Assembly: GCF_000003815.2 (NCBI RefSeq)
Contig: NC_049981.1
Coordinates: forward strand, 30,486,489 to 30,541,951
Origin: Branchiostoma floridae
Lineage: Eukaryota > Chordata > Leptocardii > Amphioxiformes > Branchiostomatidae
Length of the DNA stretch: 55,463 nt
Direction of reading: 5' to 3'
Both the position numbers and the translations under genes were made by a program. The notes beneath the pieces are model-generated. The model did not search any database, was not told the DNA's origin, and was given only the letters and a program-made list of their open reading frames with translations. Shown piece by piece: positions 1-11,675 of the stretch; the first letter of the stretch is position 1, and each line of letters begins with the position of its first letter.

Positions 1-320
1 CTGTATGTGGTCCAGCGTAATAAATCTACAGCTTTAACTCACCATGTTTATATAAATATATATCACAAATTGCATCAGAAGGAACTTAGTTTGTAATAAA
101 AAATAATGCATATTCATTGTGGGTCAAAAAGTTTTACAAAACCTGTTTAATGTGCCAATAATTCATCTGACATAAATTATGATAATGAGGGGGGAGGGGG
201 GCGACATGTGGAACTCGGGATTTTTAAGCGTAGAATCTAGTCTAACTTACCAAAATAACATAAAATACGCGGCAAGGCACAGCTTTTTTAAAAAGATTTC
301 TTGTTTTATTTATTTCCCAG
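1..320. other. USP39 intron, left edge
   Basis: This AT-rich stretch precedes the first visible USP39 exon, whose acceptor is tatttcccag ending at 320. I see no exon or recognisable repeat in it. Confidence 0.6.
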
Positions 321-2238
321 CGTTTCACCAAGAACAACTTCTATGTGGAGAAAAATCCAACGATTGTCACCTTCCCTGTCAAGTAAGTGAAATGCTTTTG
401 GTATAGTTGTGCCTGTTTTACTTTCAGAATGCCACATCCAGGCTTAACAACCCTTTTAGCAAACCAGTCTTACATGTACATGTATGTTACAGTATGTATG
501 TATCTATCACAGTCACTACCTTTGATTTATTGCGGTGCGTCTCTCAGTCCCCGGGGAAATTTGCTTCATAGGCTGGAAAAAAATTTAGCCCTTTGCCAAA
601 GTCTGAAATTGATGAAATATATTATGAATGTTAGACATAAATTACAAGGTTAGAAATATATTATTTCAAGCTTAGATTGATGGATTTTAACAACATTGAT
701 AACAATGGGCTTCCAAATATTGAATGGACCAAAGAAAATTTTAAGCTGGAGACATGCAACTTCTTTTATTAGTTCTTCAACTATATGATACCGATAGTTA
801 CTGTAAATGCAGAAATTTTCGTGGTGGTTTTATGTTCACAGTTTTTGCATTGCCAATTCACCACAAACTCAAAACCACCGCGAACATTTTTCCATGGCAG
901 TAAGAGACTACAGTGCATGGTGCCACCATGGACTAAAAACCACTGTGAACAGTCCGTTTTCCCGCTTCCGTGCAATTAAATCCCCACGAACTGTATTTCT
1001 GTTATATACTTTGTCTGACCCTTTCCTCTTCCCTCATGACCTCAATGAAAAGCGGCTTGCAAGCCGATTTGAGGTTTCATGAATAAATAAAGGTTCAAAC
1101 AAACAAACTTAAATGCATTTACAGTTAACTCACGTTTGTCTTTATCTCAGGAACATAGATCTGAGAGAATACTTGTCCAAAGACCCAGAGATCCAGAAGA
1201 AGCACCCCAACACGACCTATGACCTGATCGCCAACATCGTTCACGACGGGCTGCCCGGGGCCGGCAAGGGGACGTACAGAGTTCACATCTACCACAAGGT
1301 GGGTGGTTTGTTTGTTTGTTTTGCCCCATGCCGTAACACACCAGGTTTGTACAGAAGAGCACCAGCTGCATATCCAGACAAATTTATTTGATCCACTCCA
1401 CCAGGAAGGACCCTTACTCGTTTCGATAAGTGCGGAAGGTTCTTTAACTTGCTCGAGGTGTGGCTCTCCTCAAACACGGGTCCTCCACTCAACGTCCTAT
1501 CTGAGGGAGGGCACTAACTGAAGCTAGGCTCTCATTTTCATCGATTGAAGTGAGGAAAGTCTTGTAAAGTGCCTTTAACTGGCACCCTCGCTATCAGTTT
1601 TGGGATTTTTAGAGCATGTCCTTAGCATCATCTGTGTCATGAGCACTTAAAAAACTATTGTTTCCCTGCAGGGTTCCGGCCAGTGGTATGAGATGCAGGA
1701 CCTCCATGTAGCCGACATCCTGCCTCAGATGATCACCTTGTCAGAGTCTTACATTCAGGTGGGCTTTTATTCTGTCCTGCATGAAAAAAGACATGTGCAC
1801 ACATTGCCCTGTTGAAGAAATAGCTGACGGCTGCGGCAGAATTTTGGGTGGTAAATAGCTATTGTAATTGGGACATGTTGTGACATGCAATGTAGGTTTC
1901 AGCCTACCATAAGCATTCTTTGGAACTGCAGGGGCATTTCAATTGCAGACTTTGAAAGAGGATAAGTCAAGAAGGGACGAACTTTCATTATTTTTGAATA
2001 GGGACTTTGATGGTCACTAATGTAATTATAGTACATGTATTTGAGTGAGTGAGAGTGATTTCGAATACGGAAAATAGGACTTGATTTACGCAATTAATTG
2101 AGAAAATCTGTATTGCAGTTGTGCTAAATGACAGGATCTTCATACTCATTACAAATGTAACATGTATTTGTTTTCTTGTAGATATGGGAGCTGAGGAAAG
2201 ACCAGCCATCAGACACAGACATCACTGTAGACTCCTGA
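321..2238 (+). CDS. USP39: USP39 (SAD1-like tri-snRNP protein), 3' part of gene
   Basis: Four C-terminal exons: 321-382, 1151-1298, 1672-1758 and 2182-2238 (stop TGA 2236-2238). All junctions are GT-AG and the frame stays open. The product, about 118 residues, reads RFTKNNFYVEKNP, then TTYDLIANIVHDG, then WYEMQDLHVADILPQ and LSESYIQIWELRKD. This closely follows the end of USP39, a ubiquitin-protease-fold protein of the U4/U6.U5 tri-snRNP needed for pre-mRNA splicing in the nucleus. Active USPs carry a catalytic His in a GHY-type motif. Here the equivalent is GTYRVHI, in keeping with USP39 being a pseudo-protease. The N-terminal zinc finger and most of the USP domain lie left of the window. 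The intron at 383-1150 carries a nested mobile element. AATAAA at 2601-2606 is a plausible poly(A) signal. The next gene, RBM22, is convergent. Confidence 0.95.
800..1125. mobile_element. CTGTAAATGC fold-back MITE, interrupted copy
   Basis: The element begins actgtaaatgcagaaat and ends atgcatttacagt, so its ends are inverted repeats. The inside repeats phrases such as accaccgcgaac and aaattaaatcccc. Related copies lie at 3233-3357 and 46536-46744, with a fragment at 36945-37010. A retroposon-like tail is inserted at about 993-1109. There is no coding capacity, so this is a non-autonomous miniature element. MITEs are known in amphioxus; which named family this belongs to would need a repeat library. 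Confidence 0.75.
993..1109 (+). mobile_element. Retroposon 3' tail nested inside the MITE
   Basis: The stretch reads cctcatgacctcaatgaaaa, then gcggcttgcaagccgatttg, then gaataaataaaggttcaaac and an (AAAC)n end. The rest of the MITE resumes at taaatgcatttacag. The tetranucleotide aact occurs on both sides (989-992 and 1106-1109) and may be a short target-site duplication. The AATAAATAAAGG plus short-repeat tail resembles the 3' end of a non-LTR retroposon or SINE. Confidence 0.55.
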
Positions 2239-3542
2239 TAACACTGTGCTGACATTTTATAGATAAACTGCAGCATATTAATTCATGATTGGGGCTCTCA
2301 GATTGCCTTTGAAGGCACAAATGTACCATAATCTCTTTGGTTAAAAATGGAGTAATCATATCACGCGGTTGATAGTTGACTAGGGGTGGGTACCAGTACA
2401 GAAAATTCTGTAGAAGTAACCTATAGAAGTAATGTACTGAAGTAAATGTAGAAGTGTATGGATTTTTTTATTCCAACTAAATTGCTATCTCCTAACATTG
2501 TACTTGTTATACAGTACATGTATTATTTTTAGTTCCCAGAAAGGTACATACTTATTAAAAGAAATAACTGTTGAGCACACTTGTATCAATAAGTTATGAA
2601 AATAAATAGAAGGAAGTTGTGAATTTGTTCTGTGATGTTTTTATGTGAGTTTTGACTGTACACAGTGAATACATCCTTGATTTAATCCTTACAGTCTACA
2701 TTGTACAAAACTGTTGTTTCTTTCGATACAGGTTAAAATACCATTTCCTTTAGTATTCATCTACTGTTTGTGTAACAATTACCTTAAAGTTTACTAAATT
2801 TACCATGGACAGGAATTTTTATTTAAGTCCCCACAGTTTCGTTCTGGTTTGAGAAATAACAAGCACATCAGAGTCCACTATACTATCATTCTAATATATG
2901 CAATTCTACATGTATGTACTCAGCCATATGCTGCATTATCAACACAAATACAGCTCATAACCTAAAGTAAATGTTTAAGAGCAAATCCCACCAATACACA
3001 TGATTGCTAAAATGAGCATAGCCAACAGTCACAGAACATTTAAGTCTACGAAAAAATGTGTTAACATGCTGTTTTTATGTATAAGCTCCCTTGCTCTTGA
3101 TTCTTCATCATTTACCAAAATGCATGTTAAAATTTAAGGTAACAAAATGCTAGATGTAGGAATGTACTTACTGGTTGCAAGCACACTATTTGATGCATGT
3201 GAACTTACAAAACTGCAATACTATAAAATGCTACTGTAAATGCAGAAATGTTCGCGGTGGATTCTATGGTGTTACCGCGAACTTAAATCCACCGCGAAAA
3301 GTCCCTTTTCCCGCTACCGCGAAATTAAATCCCCGCGAACTTAAATGCATTTACAGTATCTTACAGGGTACTTGCACAACCTGCCATACTGGATAGTTTA
3401 ACTAGAAGTTTCCAGGTACATCTGAATTGTTTATATAATCACAGTCATGTGCAGAGTACTATAAATCTTGAGTTGGTGAGTCTTATTTTTGCGGTAGCCT
3501 CACAACACTGCAAAAAAACCCCTGTTGTGATCCTATTGGGAG
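2239..3542. other. Convergent intergenic region, USP39 / RBM22
   Basis: It holds the USP39 3' UTR (poly(A) signal at 2601-2606), AT-rich sequence without an exon, and an intact MITE at 3233-3357. It also holds the RBM22 3' UTR on the other strand. Confidence 0.7.
3233..3357. mobile_element. CTGTAAATGC fold-back MITE, compact copy
   Basis: It starts actgtaaatgcagaaatg and ends aaatgcatttacagt, giving terminal inverted repeats of about 12 bp around a GC-rich core with repeated accgcgaa phrases. It is the shortest, uninterrupted member of the family seen in the window. TA follows the right end and precedes the left end, so a TA target duplication is possible. Confidence 0.75.
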
Positions 3543-6500
3543 CTAGTTCTTGGGAGGGGGCTGGGTGGGTGCTGGAGGTTGCTGTGCCTGCGACCCCATC
3601 CGCTGGGGGTCCTGCGAGGGGTAGTGGATGGGGGCGGGGCCTCGCATGGGTGGCGGCGGACCCTGGCCCTGCGGCATCATGGGAGGCGGCTGGAAGCCGG
3701 GCGGCCGGAGTCCGGGAGGCGGTCCTCTGAAACCGGGCATCAACCCGCGAGGCGGCATTCCTGTGGGAAAGAAGACATCATGGTTTAGAATCTAAAGGTT
3801 TTGGGTTCGAACCCCTTGTTGTCGTTGGAAAAGGTCTTTACACCTATTTCCACTCTCAACTTAGGTACCAACCTTTGGTTGAACATCTTTTTCACCAAAA
3901 TACATATACTTCATCATATTAGTAGAGTGTGTAGTCCAGTGTTGTTGACCCTTGAGTTACACTGCCTTTGGACCAAGAAGTCATGACTTCGAATACCGTC
4001 TGTGACACTCATACGACAAGCACGCTACTGAAAAGTCCTTAGGAAATGACGTAAGTCTTGGTTCACTGTTGTCAACAGAGCAAGGAGAATTTCCATGAGT
4101 AAAAAAGGGACCTGTGCATACTGTACATAGCATCTGTCTTCTTTGTCATGACCAACGAAAGATTGGAAGCTCATCTGTTCATTGAGTCCATATGAGCAAA
4201 ACTTTTTACAACATATCATACCTGGTGGTGCCATTCCTGGCGGCAAGGGGGGTGGCATGCCCAGTGGAGGGGGTGGCAGCATCTGGCCAGAGCTGTGAGG
4301 GGGTTGTGGCTGGGGGGGTAGGTTGAAATAGTTGGGTGTTGACCCTGTCATCTCACCAGGGGGTAGCGGCAGAGCTGGAAAAGATTTGAAATGATTATGG
4401 AAAATCTCATCACTTTGAAGTAAAAATTGCACATATGATTCATTAATGCATCATCGGCATTCATGATGATGATGAATGCCAATGATAACGTAAGTTCATA
4501 ACACTGTAAACTTGTAGGGGCACTAAAACCTGATCATTGTTGAATTTTATGTATCAATGTTAAACCTTGTGTATTATGAATCCTCTATCATTGTCAATGG
4601 ATTATGTGACTGATGTGCATTTTGTATTTCATATGCAATATCACATGTAATATCACCTGCCAAGCCAATCAGAAATAAAGCTGAATCTGAAGTAGTACTC
4701 ACCCCCGGGTAGCCCCGGCACCGGTGCCAGGCTCATGTCCAGCTCAGAGTGTTCCAGCTTCTTGTCCTTCCCCTGCGCCTGAGAACGACCCCATCTGTGG
4801 TGGAAAGAACAGGGGTCAGGTTTTTTTCTAACGACGGGAAGAGGAACCTTGCACCCCCTTACCCTGGGGAGAAGACTCTCTGACAAGAATAAAATTCAGA
4901 TTGACTAGGGAAGCGACCGGCATGTGGTCATAGTCTTCAACTTCAACTGTGACCTGTCTGGCAGTGATTTCCCCCCTCAAGAAGAAGTTTCAAAATCCTC
5001 TAAAACTGAACACCTTGAAAGCCAAAAGGAGAACCCCCCCCCCCCACTCTGTTGCTCCAATCCCTCATGCCCCCATCTAATTTTTTCCAGGTTTTCCAGA
5101 AAAAAAAGGCTAGGGTTATCATGTTTTTGCTAGAATCAGTCGGGTAACCAGAAATACAACATTTTTCTCATCATGGAAGCTCATCTGTGTTGGTAGTAAT
5201 CAACAAATCAACAAACTAGTACAATGCTAATCTTTCTTCCAACACAATGTTGCCTTCGGTGCAACGAATCTGCAAGATCACGTGTTAATAAGATCACATG
5301 TCCGTAACTCTAGCGAGTTTACATGCTGAAGTGATTGGCCATCAGTATTTATCCTGAAGATGGCGACAGTGGTCGATGAAAAATTTGATGCATGTTGTAC
5401 TTTTGTGTTGGAAGAAAGTTACGCATTGTACTATTTTTCTCCCTAGTAGGCCTGGCCAGTAAGAGAGCGGCCGCTCACCTGACGCTGAGCCGGCGCCCGT
5501 TGATGATGAGTTTGTTGAAGGTTCTCTCCGCTGCCATCTCCGCCGCCGGCCGTGACGTGAACTGGATAAACGCACACTGTTGCCTAGCAACCATCGTTAT
5601 CGACCTGATCTCACCAAACTGGTAAAAATGATCCCTGTAAAAAGAGGATTAAAAAAATGTTACCCAACAGTGATTAGCGTTCTAAGTTCAGAGTTCTAGC
5701 TAGTGAATTTTAGTGTATAAGGCAATCATACCTATTATTTCTGCCAACCACACTTAGTAAGGACCACAGCACTTAGTTTCAACTAGTGCAGTGTTATTTT
5801 GCTAGTATGTACTTGTGAATTTATGTCAGATCAAATGTGAAAAATGTTGACATGTCCAACCAAACTGAGAAGAAAATCCTTCTAATTACATATGGTCAAG
5901 GAAAAACACTGGTACACGCAAAATACCAACATCTTTTTACATTATCAAAATCCCCTCACCATGAGCGGCCATAACCCTGTTCCACACCATAAGGCCTTGA
6001 TTGGTGACTTTGCTACCTTGCTGCTGTTACCATCATGCTAAAATAAAATCATGACTAGAATCCGGAAGTCTTTGTCACTGCTATAAAAAAATTCATGGCT
6101 ATGAAAAAAAACCCAAGTAACTAGAGGGACAACCTACCTAAGATCCTGTTCAGTGATCTTATCCCCCAGCCCCCCTATGTACAGAGTTGTAATGGAACGG
6201 TCCTCTGGCGGCTTCAGAGACGGCATGTTGTCGTATCTCTTCAGCAGTTTGTTAGCCACAGGGTCGTTGACCCCATAGTAGCGGTCCTTGATGTTCTGGT
6301 CTGCCAAGGGGTCATCCGGATCTGTTGGCTTCTCGTGCCTGAAAAAAAAGGTTGATAAAATGTTATTCTGGCAATATTGAATGATATGTTGACCAGTCTA
6401 TAGAATGCTTCATTCAATTTGCAAATTAAATTCAAATCCAAGGCTTGTTCTTCTATTTATCCAGTCCTATATACAGCTTTGTTGTCACTGTTTATGTTAT

Positions 6501-9500
6501 GCATAGTTCTACAACACAAGTTCTACCTCATTGGTTTGATCTTGTTTAGGAGCAGGCTTTTAGCCAGGCATGTGTCATGGCGTCATTTGGCATCATTTCA
6601 AGAAATAACAAGAAATTGGACGGACTAGACGCCCATACATTGGTGAGCAGATCCTCTGACAAGCATGAAATTCTGATTGAAAAGGAATGCCACTAGGTCA
6701 TTTGTGGTCACATGGAAGAGGAGAAATGGCCCAGGAAGATCACAGAATTCAGGATACCTCAGAATGCACCATTTCAACATAAAGTTCTTAAAAACTCTTC
6801 TCTGCACTATGGAAGCCCCCGGATCCCCCTACAATAGCCGCGCCTATATCATTTACCACAACTCACCAAGAAATTTTGACTCCCTATAATAAAAACATAG
6901 CTAAAAGTCTGTTTAGGAGCAATACCTTGTGCACTTTTCAGTCCTCAAATCAACTCTTTGTGCCTTGGCTATGACAACAACAAAAAATGATGCAATTACT
7001 AGTACCTGTATGGACACTCTTCTCCCCTCTTACATTCACCTTTGACCCAGAAGGAGCAGATGTGGGGACGGTTTCTCTTGTAGTACGGCGTGGTCCGTGC
7101 CAACTTCAGCAACATGTCGCTGGGCGCCTGGGCCTTACCCAACGTGCCCACGGCTTTGGAGCCGTCTGTGTTGGCAATCTGTTGGGTGGGACAGAGTTTT
7201 GTTAATGTGAGACACAAGCAAAATACAGTGATAATAAGCTACATGTGCGTGTATTCCTGTGCCTGGGCCTTCCCTAACTGGCCCAAAGCTTTGGAGCCGT
7301 CTGTGTTGGCTATCTGTTGGTTAGGACAGAGTTTTGTTAATGTAAAAGGGGGCTGAAGAGCTGCCATCAAGCCCCTTCATCTACATGCAAGCATGCCTAA
7401 CCCCCACAGGATGGGGAACAACAGACGATAAACCGGATAGTGAGTGAGTGAAGGCACAAGCCACAAGCACAAAGTACAGTGATTAGCTACATGTGCGTGT
7501 AAGGGGGCCAGAGCCTTCCTTAACTGGCTTACAGCTTGGGAGCCTTCTGTGTTGGCTATCTGTTGGATGGGATAGAGTTTTGTTAATGTGAGGTACAAGC
7601 AAAGTACAGTGATAAGCTACAAGTTTGTGTATGGGGGGCCTGGGAGTCTGGGACTTCCCTAACTGCCGTCTGTGTTGGCTATCTGTTGGATGGGAGGGAA
7701 ATTTGTTCATGTGAGACACAAGCAAAGTACAGCGATAAGTTACATGTATGACCATGCTAGCGTAATGTAGAAGTTACATGTACAGTTACGTACCTCCCTC
7801 TCCATGTTCTGAGTATAGTATTCCTTGTTGACATCAGACTTGGGGACATCGTCCTTCAGCTGCAAGGCACGATCACGAACCTCCACTGGCAAACCTGTAC
7901 AACATGGGGAGAGTGAAGATTGAATTGAATTGTGTGTTGATAACCAATTACTAGTTGCTACTGGAAGGCCCACTAGCCACAAAGATGTTATAGCCTAAAA
8001 TGTACCATTAGCTGAAACGCTGAAGGATAATATAACAGTTACTGCTCTCTTGCATATGGAAGAGCAAAGTAGACGTAAGAGCAAAGTAGACCAATGAAGA
8101 CGTGTCAGGGACCCCAGCAGTAGTATAATGCAATACTGGATACTGCTAGACTAGCATCTTATCTCTTGGGTATCTGACCTTTATCAACAATTTGACCAAT
8201 AGACGATAGATACTAAGCAGGCTTTTAGCTAGGATTTTATCATAGGGTGTCCAAATTTCTTGCCTTTAGGCGAGCGATGCTGGGAACATCCTCGCTAAGA
8301 AAAGCCTGAAATTCATATCCTTCGGAAACACCATTTCCCGCATTTTGAGGTGCAAATTTGGGGGAATGAAGCAAATTTACTGTCAGACAGGCCACATGTG
8401 ACCTGTAGCATCCCTGGTCAGTCAGACTTTCAAGCTTGTAAGAGGATGTGCTCCCCAGTGTAAGGGCGTCTTCAGGGTGTCTTGCTTAAAGTAGAGCATC
8501 CAATTTCAACTATTTCTTAACCCGACGTTCAATGATACTAAGACTAAAGTCACTATGCCACTTTAATCTCAGCAGCCCTAGACACCCACCATACTCCAGG
8601 TCCAGCAGGCAGGTCTGACAGACGTTCTTCAGTTTGCTGCACGTCTGACAAACCTCCGTCTTCTTAAACCTCATCCTCGCTCCCGGACACCACCGGAACA
8701 CTGTGAAGGGGCGCTGGCAGATCTGTGGGAGGCAAGGAATGGAGAGATTTGTCAAAGCCATAGTTACATATTTGAGCCCCACTAGGCCTAAATCCTACCA
8801 GGGTGTGGGGATCGTAGAATTTGGCAAAAAAATTGGGAAATTGGCCAGAGGAGTCAGTCCACGCTTAGGTTCAGGTCTCCTTGGCTGCACGGCAGACCGA
8901 CTCCTCTGGTAGCAAAACTTCCCTGGACAATTATCCTATAATGGCCAGTGTAGTCAGTCTGGCAGAGACTAGAATGATAGAGCAGTAGGGCCTGATGACC
9001 AACTTCAGCTTGCAGGGGTTGTTTCAGTTTGACTGGTGACCTTAAAAAACCTTTGAAAATCCTTGACAATCCGTGAGTAACTTGCTACACACATGCATAA
9101 TTTTCTCTATTCAAAATACTTTTTTATATTAAAATGTTTAACAATGCAACAAAGAAGTTCACATACCTTGCATTCTTTTCCAAATTTCTCCTTTGTCTGC
9201 AGAAGTGGAAGAGAATTCAATCATGAATTTGTCTGTTCTTGTAATACATGTAATACTTTCAATAGCATTCAATATCATCATCATGGGTTACCCCCATATA
9301 ACCCCGCAAGGGGCAAAGTAGGGGGGGAGCTGAGGTCCCGGGTTAGGGCGGGCAGTATCATTTTCGACAGTTTTACTTATGGGTTTGTGGTTCGATTTCA
9401 TTCAAATTACCACATTAAATAGCCTCATTACTCGTAATGGGTACCTACTGGCTGGCAAAATACACCTGGTGATTATTATTATTAATTAATGAAGTTTATT

Positions 9501-11675
9501 GCATATTCATGCCCCGTTGGGGCTAAATGCAGTCAGTTTGGTACAAAAGGTAGTAAACGCAAAGTTATACAATTTCACATACTATAGTTTATATGCATCT
9601 TCTCTCTAATCAGATTGATTTTTGGAGACGTCACTAAGTGTTCTGCAAGCAGATGTTGTATAGGCTAGCTCATACTGAGTCAGCCTTGTCAGAACAGGCC
9701 GGCAGGCGGCAGGAATCGCCGGCTACTTGCATTTTTCTGCCGGTTACATTTGTCTAAAATTTCAAAAAATAAAAGCCTAAATCCAGTGCTCTCCGTTACA
9801 AAATCCCCCAGCAATTTGTTTTGATAAACCTCTGATAGTTTTCTGATAGTTAACTAGGTCTTCGGGGTCTCAAAACCCGGTCATTTTGACGAATTTCCAT
9901 GCATGTGGAAGGTTATCCTTGTTGTTTACATTGCCGGAGCTAGGAGCAAGCACGTCTGCACGTGCCGCAAGCCCACTGGTGGCCTCCCCAAAGGGCTACA
10001 CGCCTCTAGGGGGCGGAGTTAATATATATGAACCTTTGAGGGAATGCCGGCCCTGGCCTCCCCAAAGGGCTACACGCCTCCTAGGGGGCGGAGTTGATAC
10101 ATCACAACCTTTGAGGGAATGCCGTCGTGACGGGTCTAGGGGTGTGCCGTTGGCATGGGAACCATTCCAACATTTCTGCTGGCAGAATGTATCTTTCTCA
10201 GCTTTGTGTGTCAATCTTTCCCTGGTAACTTTCTACACTAAAATGTTTTTTATTGAGGTAACCTGTGGAGAGAGAAAAATTCTAGTTCCTCTCTGACAAA
10301 GCCTCATGCTGCTTGTGAAATTGAAACATTTTGCTTGTTCCAAGGGAGTTCCCAGGTTTCTCATGTTACGCTTCAAAGGCCAAGACATCGGGGGAGTGGC
10401 TACAGTGCGATTTGGGCAAAGTCTATGATCAAAACATCAGGGGAGGTTGTGCTTATTTTGGACATTACTTCATAACATTTTTCTAATGATTGAAGATTTC
10501 AGAGGAAATTTTTGGGGTGTGTTTGTGGGAATGCTTGAGAAAGTTCATTGGTCATTACATTCCCTGTAACTTGTAAGCAAATGCACAGATTTTTGCTGTC
10601 TTCTCTTTTAATGATATTTTGGTAATTACCATGATCAAGATGATTAGATTTATCAAGGATCTAACAAGAATGGCTTTGCCCAATGTTTTCAACATTTTTT
10701 GATGAAGACTTGCCTCAAGTTCCAAGCAGGAAATACATGACTTGGAGTTGTGTATACTGTTCCACTTGTTGAACTTGAAGGCACCGTTGGCCCCCGGTTA
10801 GGGGTCATAGCGGGGAACCTATGCCCAATTTTTTTGAAATTCAGGATTTTTTTTTTGGGGGGGGGGGTCAATTCAAAGTTATAAGATGATAATAAAAGTT
10901 ACCCAAAATACACCCCAAAACCATATTTAGGGGTCTAAATTTAAAAATTTTCCCAGGGTGAGGCCCCCCAGACCCCCCCAACGGCACGGGGGGAAACCCT
11001 CCTCCCGTACCTACCCCCCCTCGCCACTTCGTGGCTCGCCGCAAGCCGCTCCGCGGCTTGCCTCCTACTTTCAGACATTAGCCCCCTACTCTAAAACTTT
11101 GTGACAAGGCTGTGAGTCATAGAGAAGTTACTAGTACTTTACTTACCATCCGTATGTAAGGGTTATCTCCTAAGCATGTCTGGCACAGAATAGGGAACTC
11201 CTGGAGGTGGAAAGAAATCGCAAACACGTCAGGAAAAAAGAAATAACTTTGTTCTGTCGTTTCAGACAGCGTGCATCTGCCATCAACAAATAATTTCATT
11301 AATTNNNNNNNNNNNNNNNNNNNNNNNNNNNNNNNNNNNNNNNNNNNNNNNNNNNNNNNNNNNNNNNNNNNNNNNNNNNNNNNNNNNNNNNNNNNNNNNN
11401 NNNNNNNNNNNNNNNNNNNNNNNNNNNNNNNNNNNNNNNTCGCGACATGCGCATGCGATAATTTTTTGGAAGACAGTAAAGCTTGGCGTGACTGCTCTAA
11501 AACATAGGCCACTCCACGACGCTTGCCCCAGTTGAAGCCAAAATAACCACAGAAATAGATACCCTGGTACTTAAACTATGGAATACTGTACTTGAAAATG
11601 TTTTACAAGTCTTCTACTCACCGAATCTTCCCAGTTTTGCCGGTTGTATGTGTTTGCACCCAAGGAAGTCGCCAT
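3543..11675 (-). CDS. RBM22: RBM22 pre-mRNA-splicing factor (complete)
   Basis: Eleven coding exons on the minus strand: 11622-11675 (start), 11147-11200, 9167-9196, 8590-8722, 7794-7894, 7006-7178, 6138-6338, 5479-5634, 4703-4794, 4222-4374 and 3543-3760 (stop). They total 1365 nt, or 454 residues, slightly longer than the human protein of about 420. The start [18 protein letters not shown] is nearly identical to vertebrate RBM22. Next come a Cys-rich N-terminal zinc-binding region (about residues 26-85), a CCCH zinc finger with C-x7-C-x5-C-x3-H spacing (165-183), one RRM (about 231-305; LYIGGL 234-239, CAFIQF 269-274), and a Pro/Gly/Met-rich tail containing [18 protein letters not shown]22 contacts U6 snRNA and the intron in the active spliceosome. 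All introns are GT-AG. The intron at 11201-11621 contains an N gap. Intron 7179-7793 carries reiterated pieces of the following exon. Confidence 0.97.
3785..3905 (+). repeat. tRNA-like SINE fragment (B-box motif)
   Basis: The run gggttcgaacccc at 3805-3817 matches a Pol III B box, and is preceded by tagaatctaaaggtt. No complete cloverleaf is seen, so I treat it as a tRNA-derived SINE remnant in the last RBM22 intron. A similar phrase, gggtttgaatcc, occurs near 48977-48988. Confidence 0.4.
7179..7720 (-). repeat. Tandem copies of the 5' part of RBM22 exon 6 plus its acceptor
   Basis: Upstream of the true exon-6 acceptor (exon begins 7178), the same acceptor and exon start recur with virtual exon starts at about 7313, 7559 and 7682. 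Each copy keeps the cag acceptor followed by attgcc or atagcc and codons reading IAN(T)DGS. Two keep parts of the following KA.G(Q)LGKA region. Each copy is joined to the same intron segment, which reads gttttgttaatgtgag with gtacagtgataagctacatg. The copies have drifted, and the one at 7682 has lost part of the exon. No good donor follows them. Confidence 0.8.
8843..8912. repeat. Short inverted repeat in RBM22 intron
   Basis: The phrase ccagaggagtc is mirrored by gactcctctgg about 45 bp later, forming a potential hairpin within the intron between exons 3 and 4. Confidence 0.45.
9470..9535 (-). mobile_element. Retroposon-like 3' tail (minus strand)
   Basis: Read on the minus strand, this is gccccaacggggcatgaata followed by tgcaataaacttcatt and an (AAT)n tail. 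This is the pattern of a retroposon 3' end with a poly(A)-like signal and microsatellite tail. A comparable tail, gcatgaatttgcaataaaga with tatcattatc, is at 19028-19065. Confidence 0.45.
9981..10124 (+). repeat. Tandem duplication in RBM22 intron
   Basis: Two copies of a roughly 70-bp unit (9981-10049 and 10055-10124) start ggcctccccaaagggctaca and end cctttgagggaatgccg. They differ by a few substitutions and one inserted C. They produce an apparent long reading frame with no other support. Confidence 0.8.
11305..11439. other. Assembly gap (135 N)
   Basis: This run of N lies in the first RBM22 intron. Both flanking exons are present, so no RBM22 coding sequence appears to be lost here. Confidence 0.99.

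Noticed and set aside
3800-3870. Functional tRNA gene
   Set aside because: Only a B-box-like motif is present. No acceptor stem or anticodon arm could be formed.
9886-10296. 136-residue plus-strand frame
   Set aside because: It lies in an RBM22 intron over a 70-bp tandem duplication, with no splice or family support.
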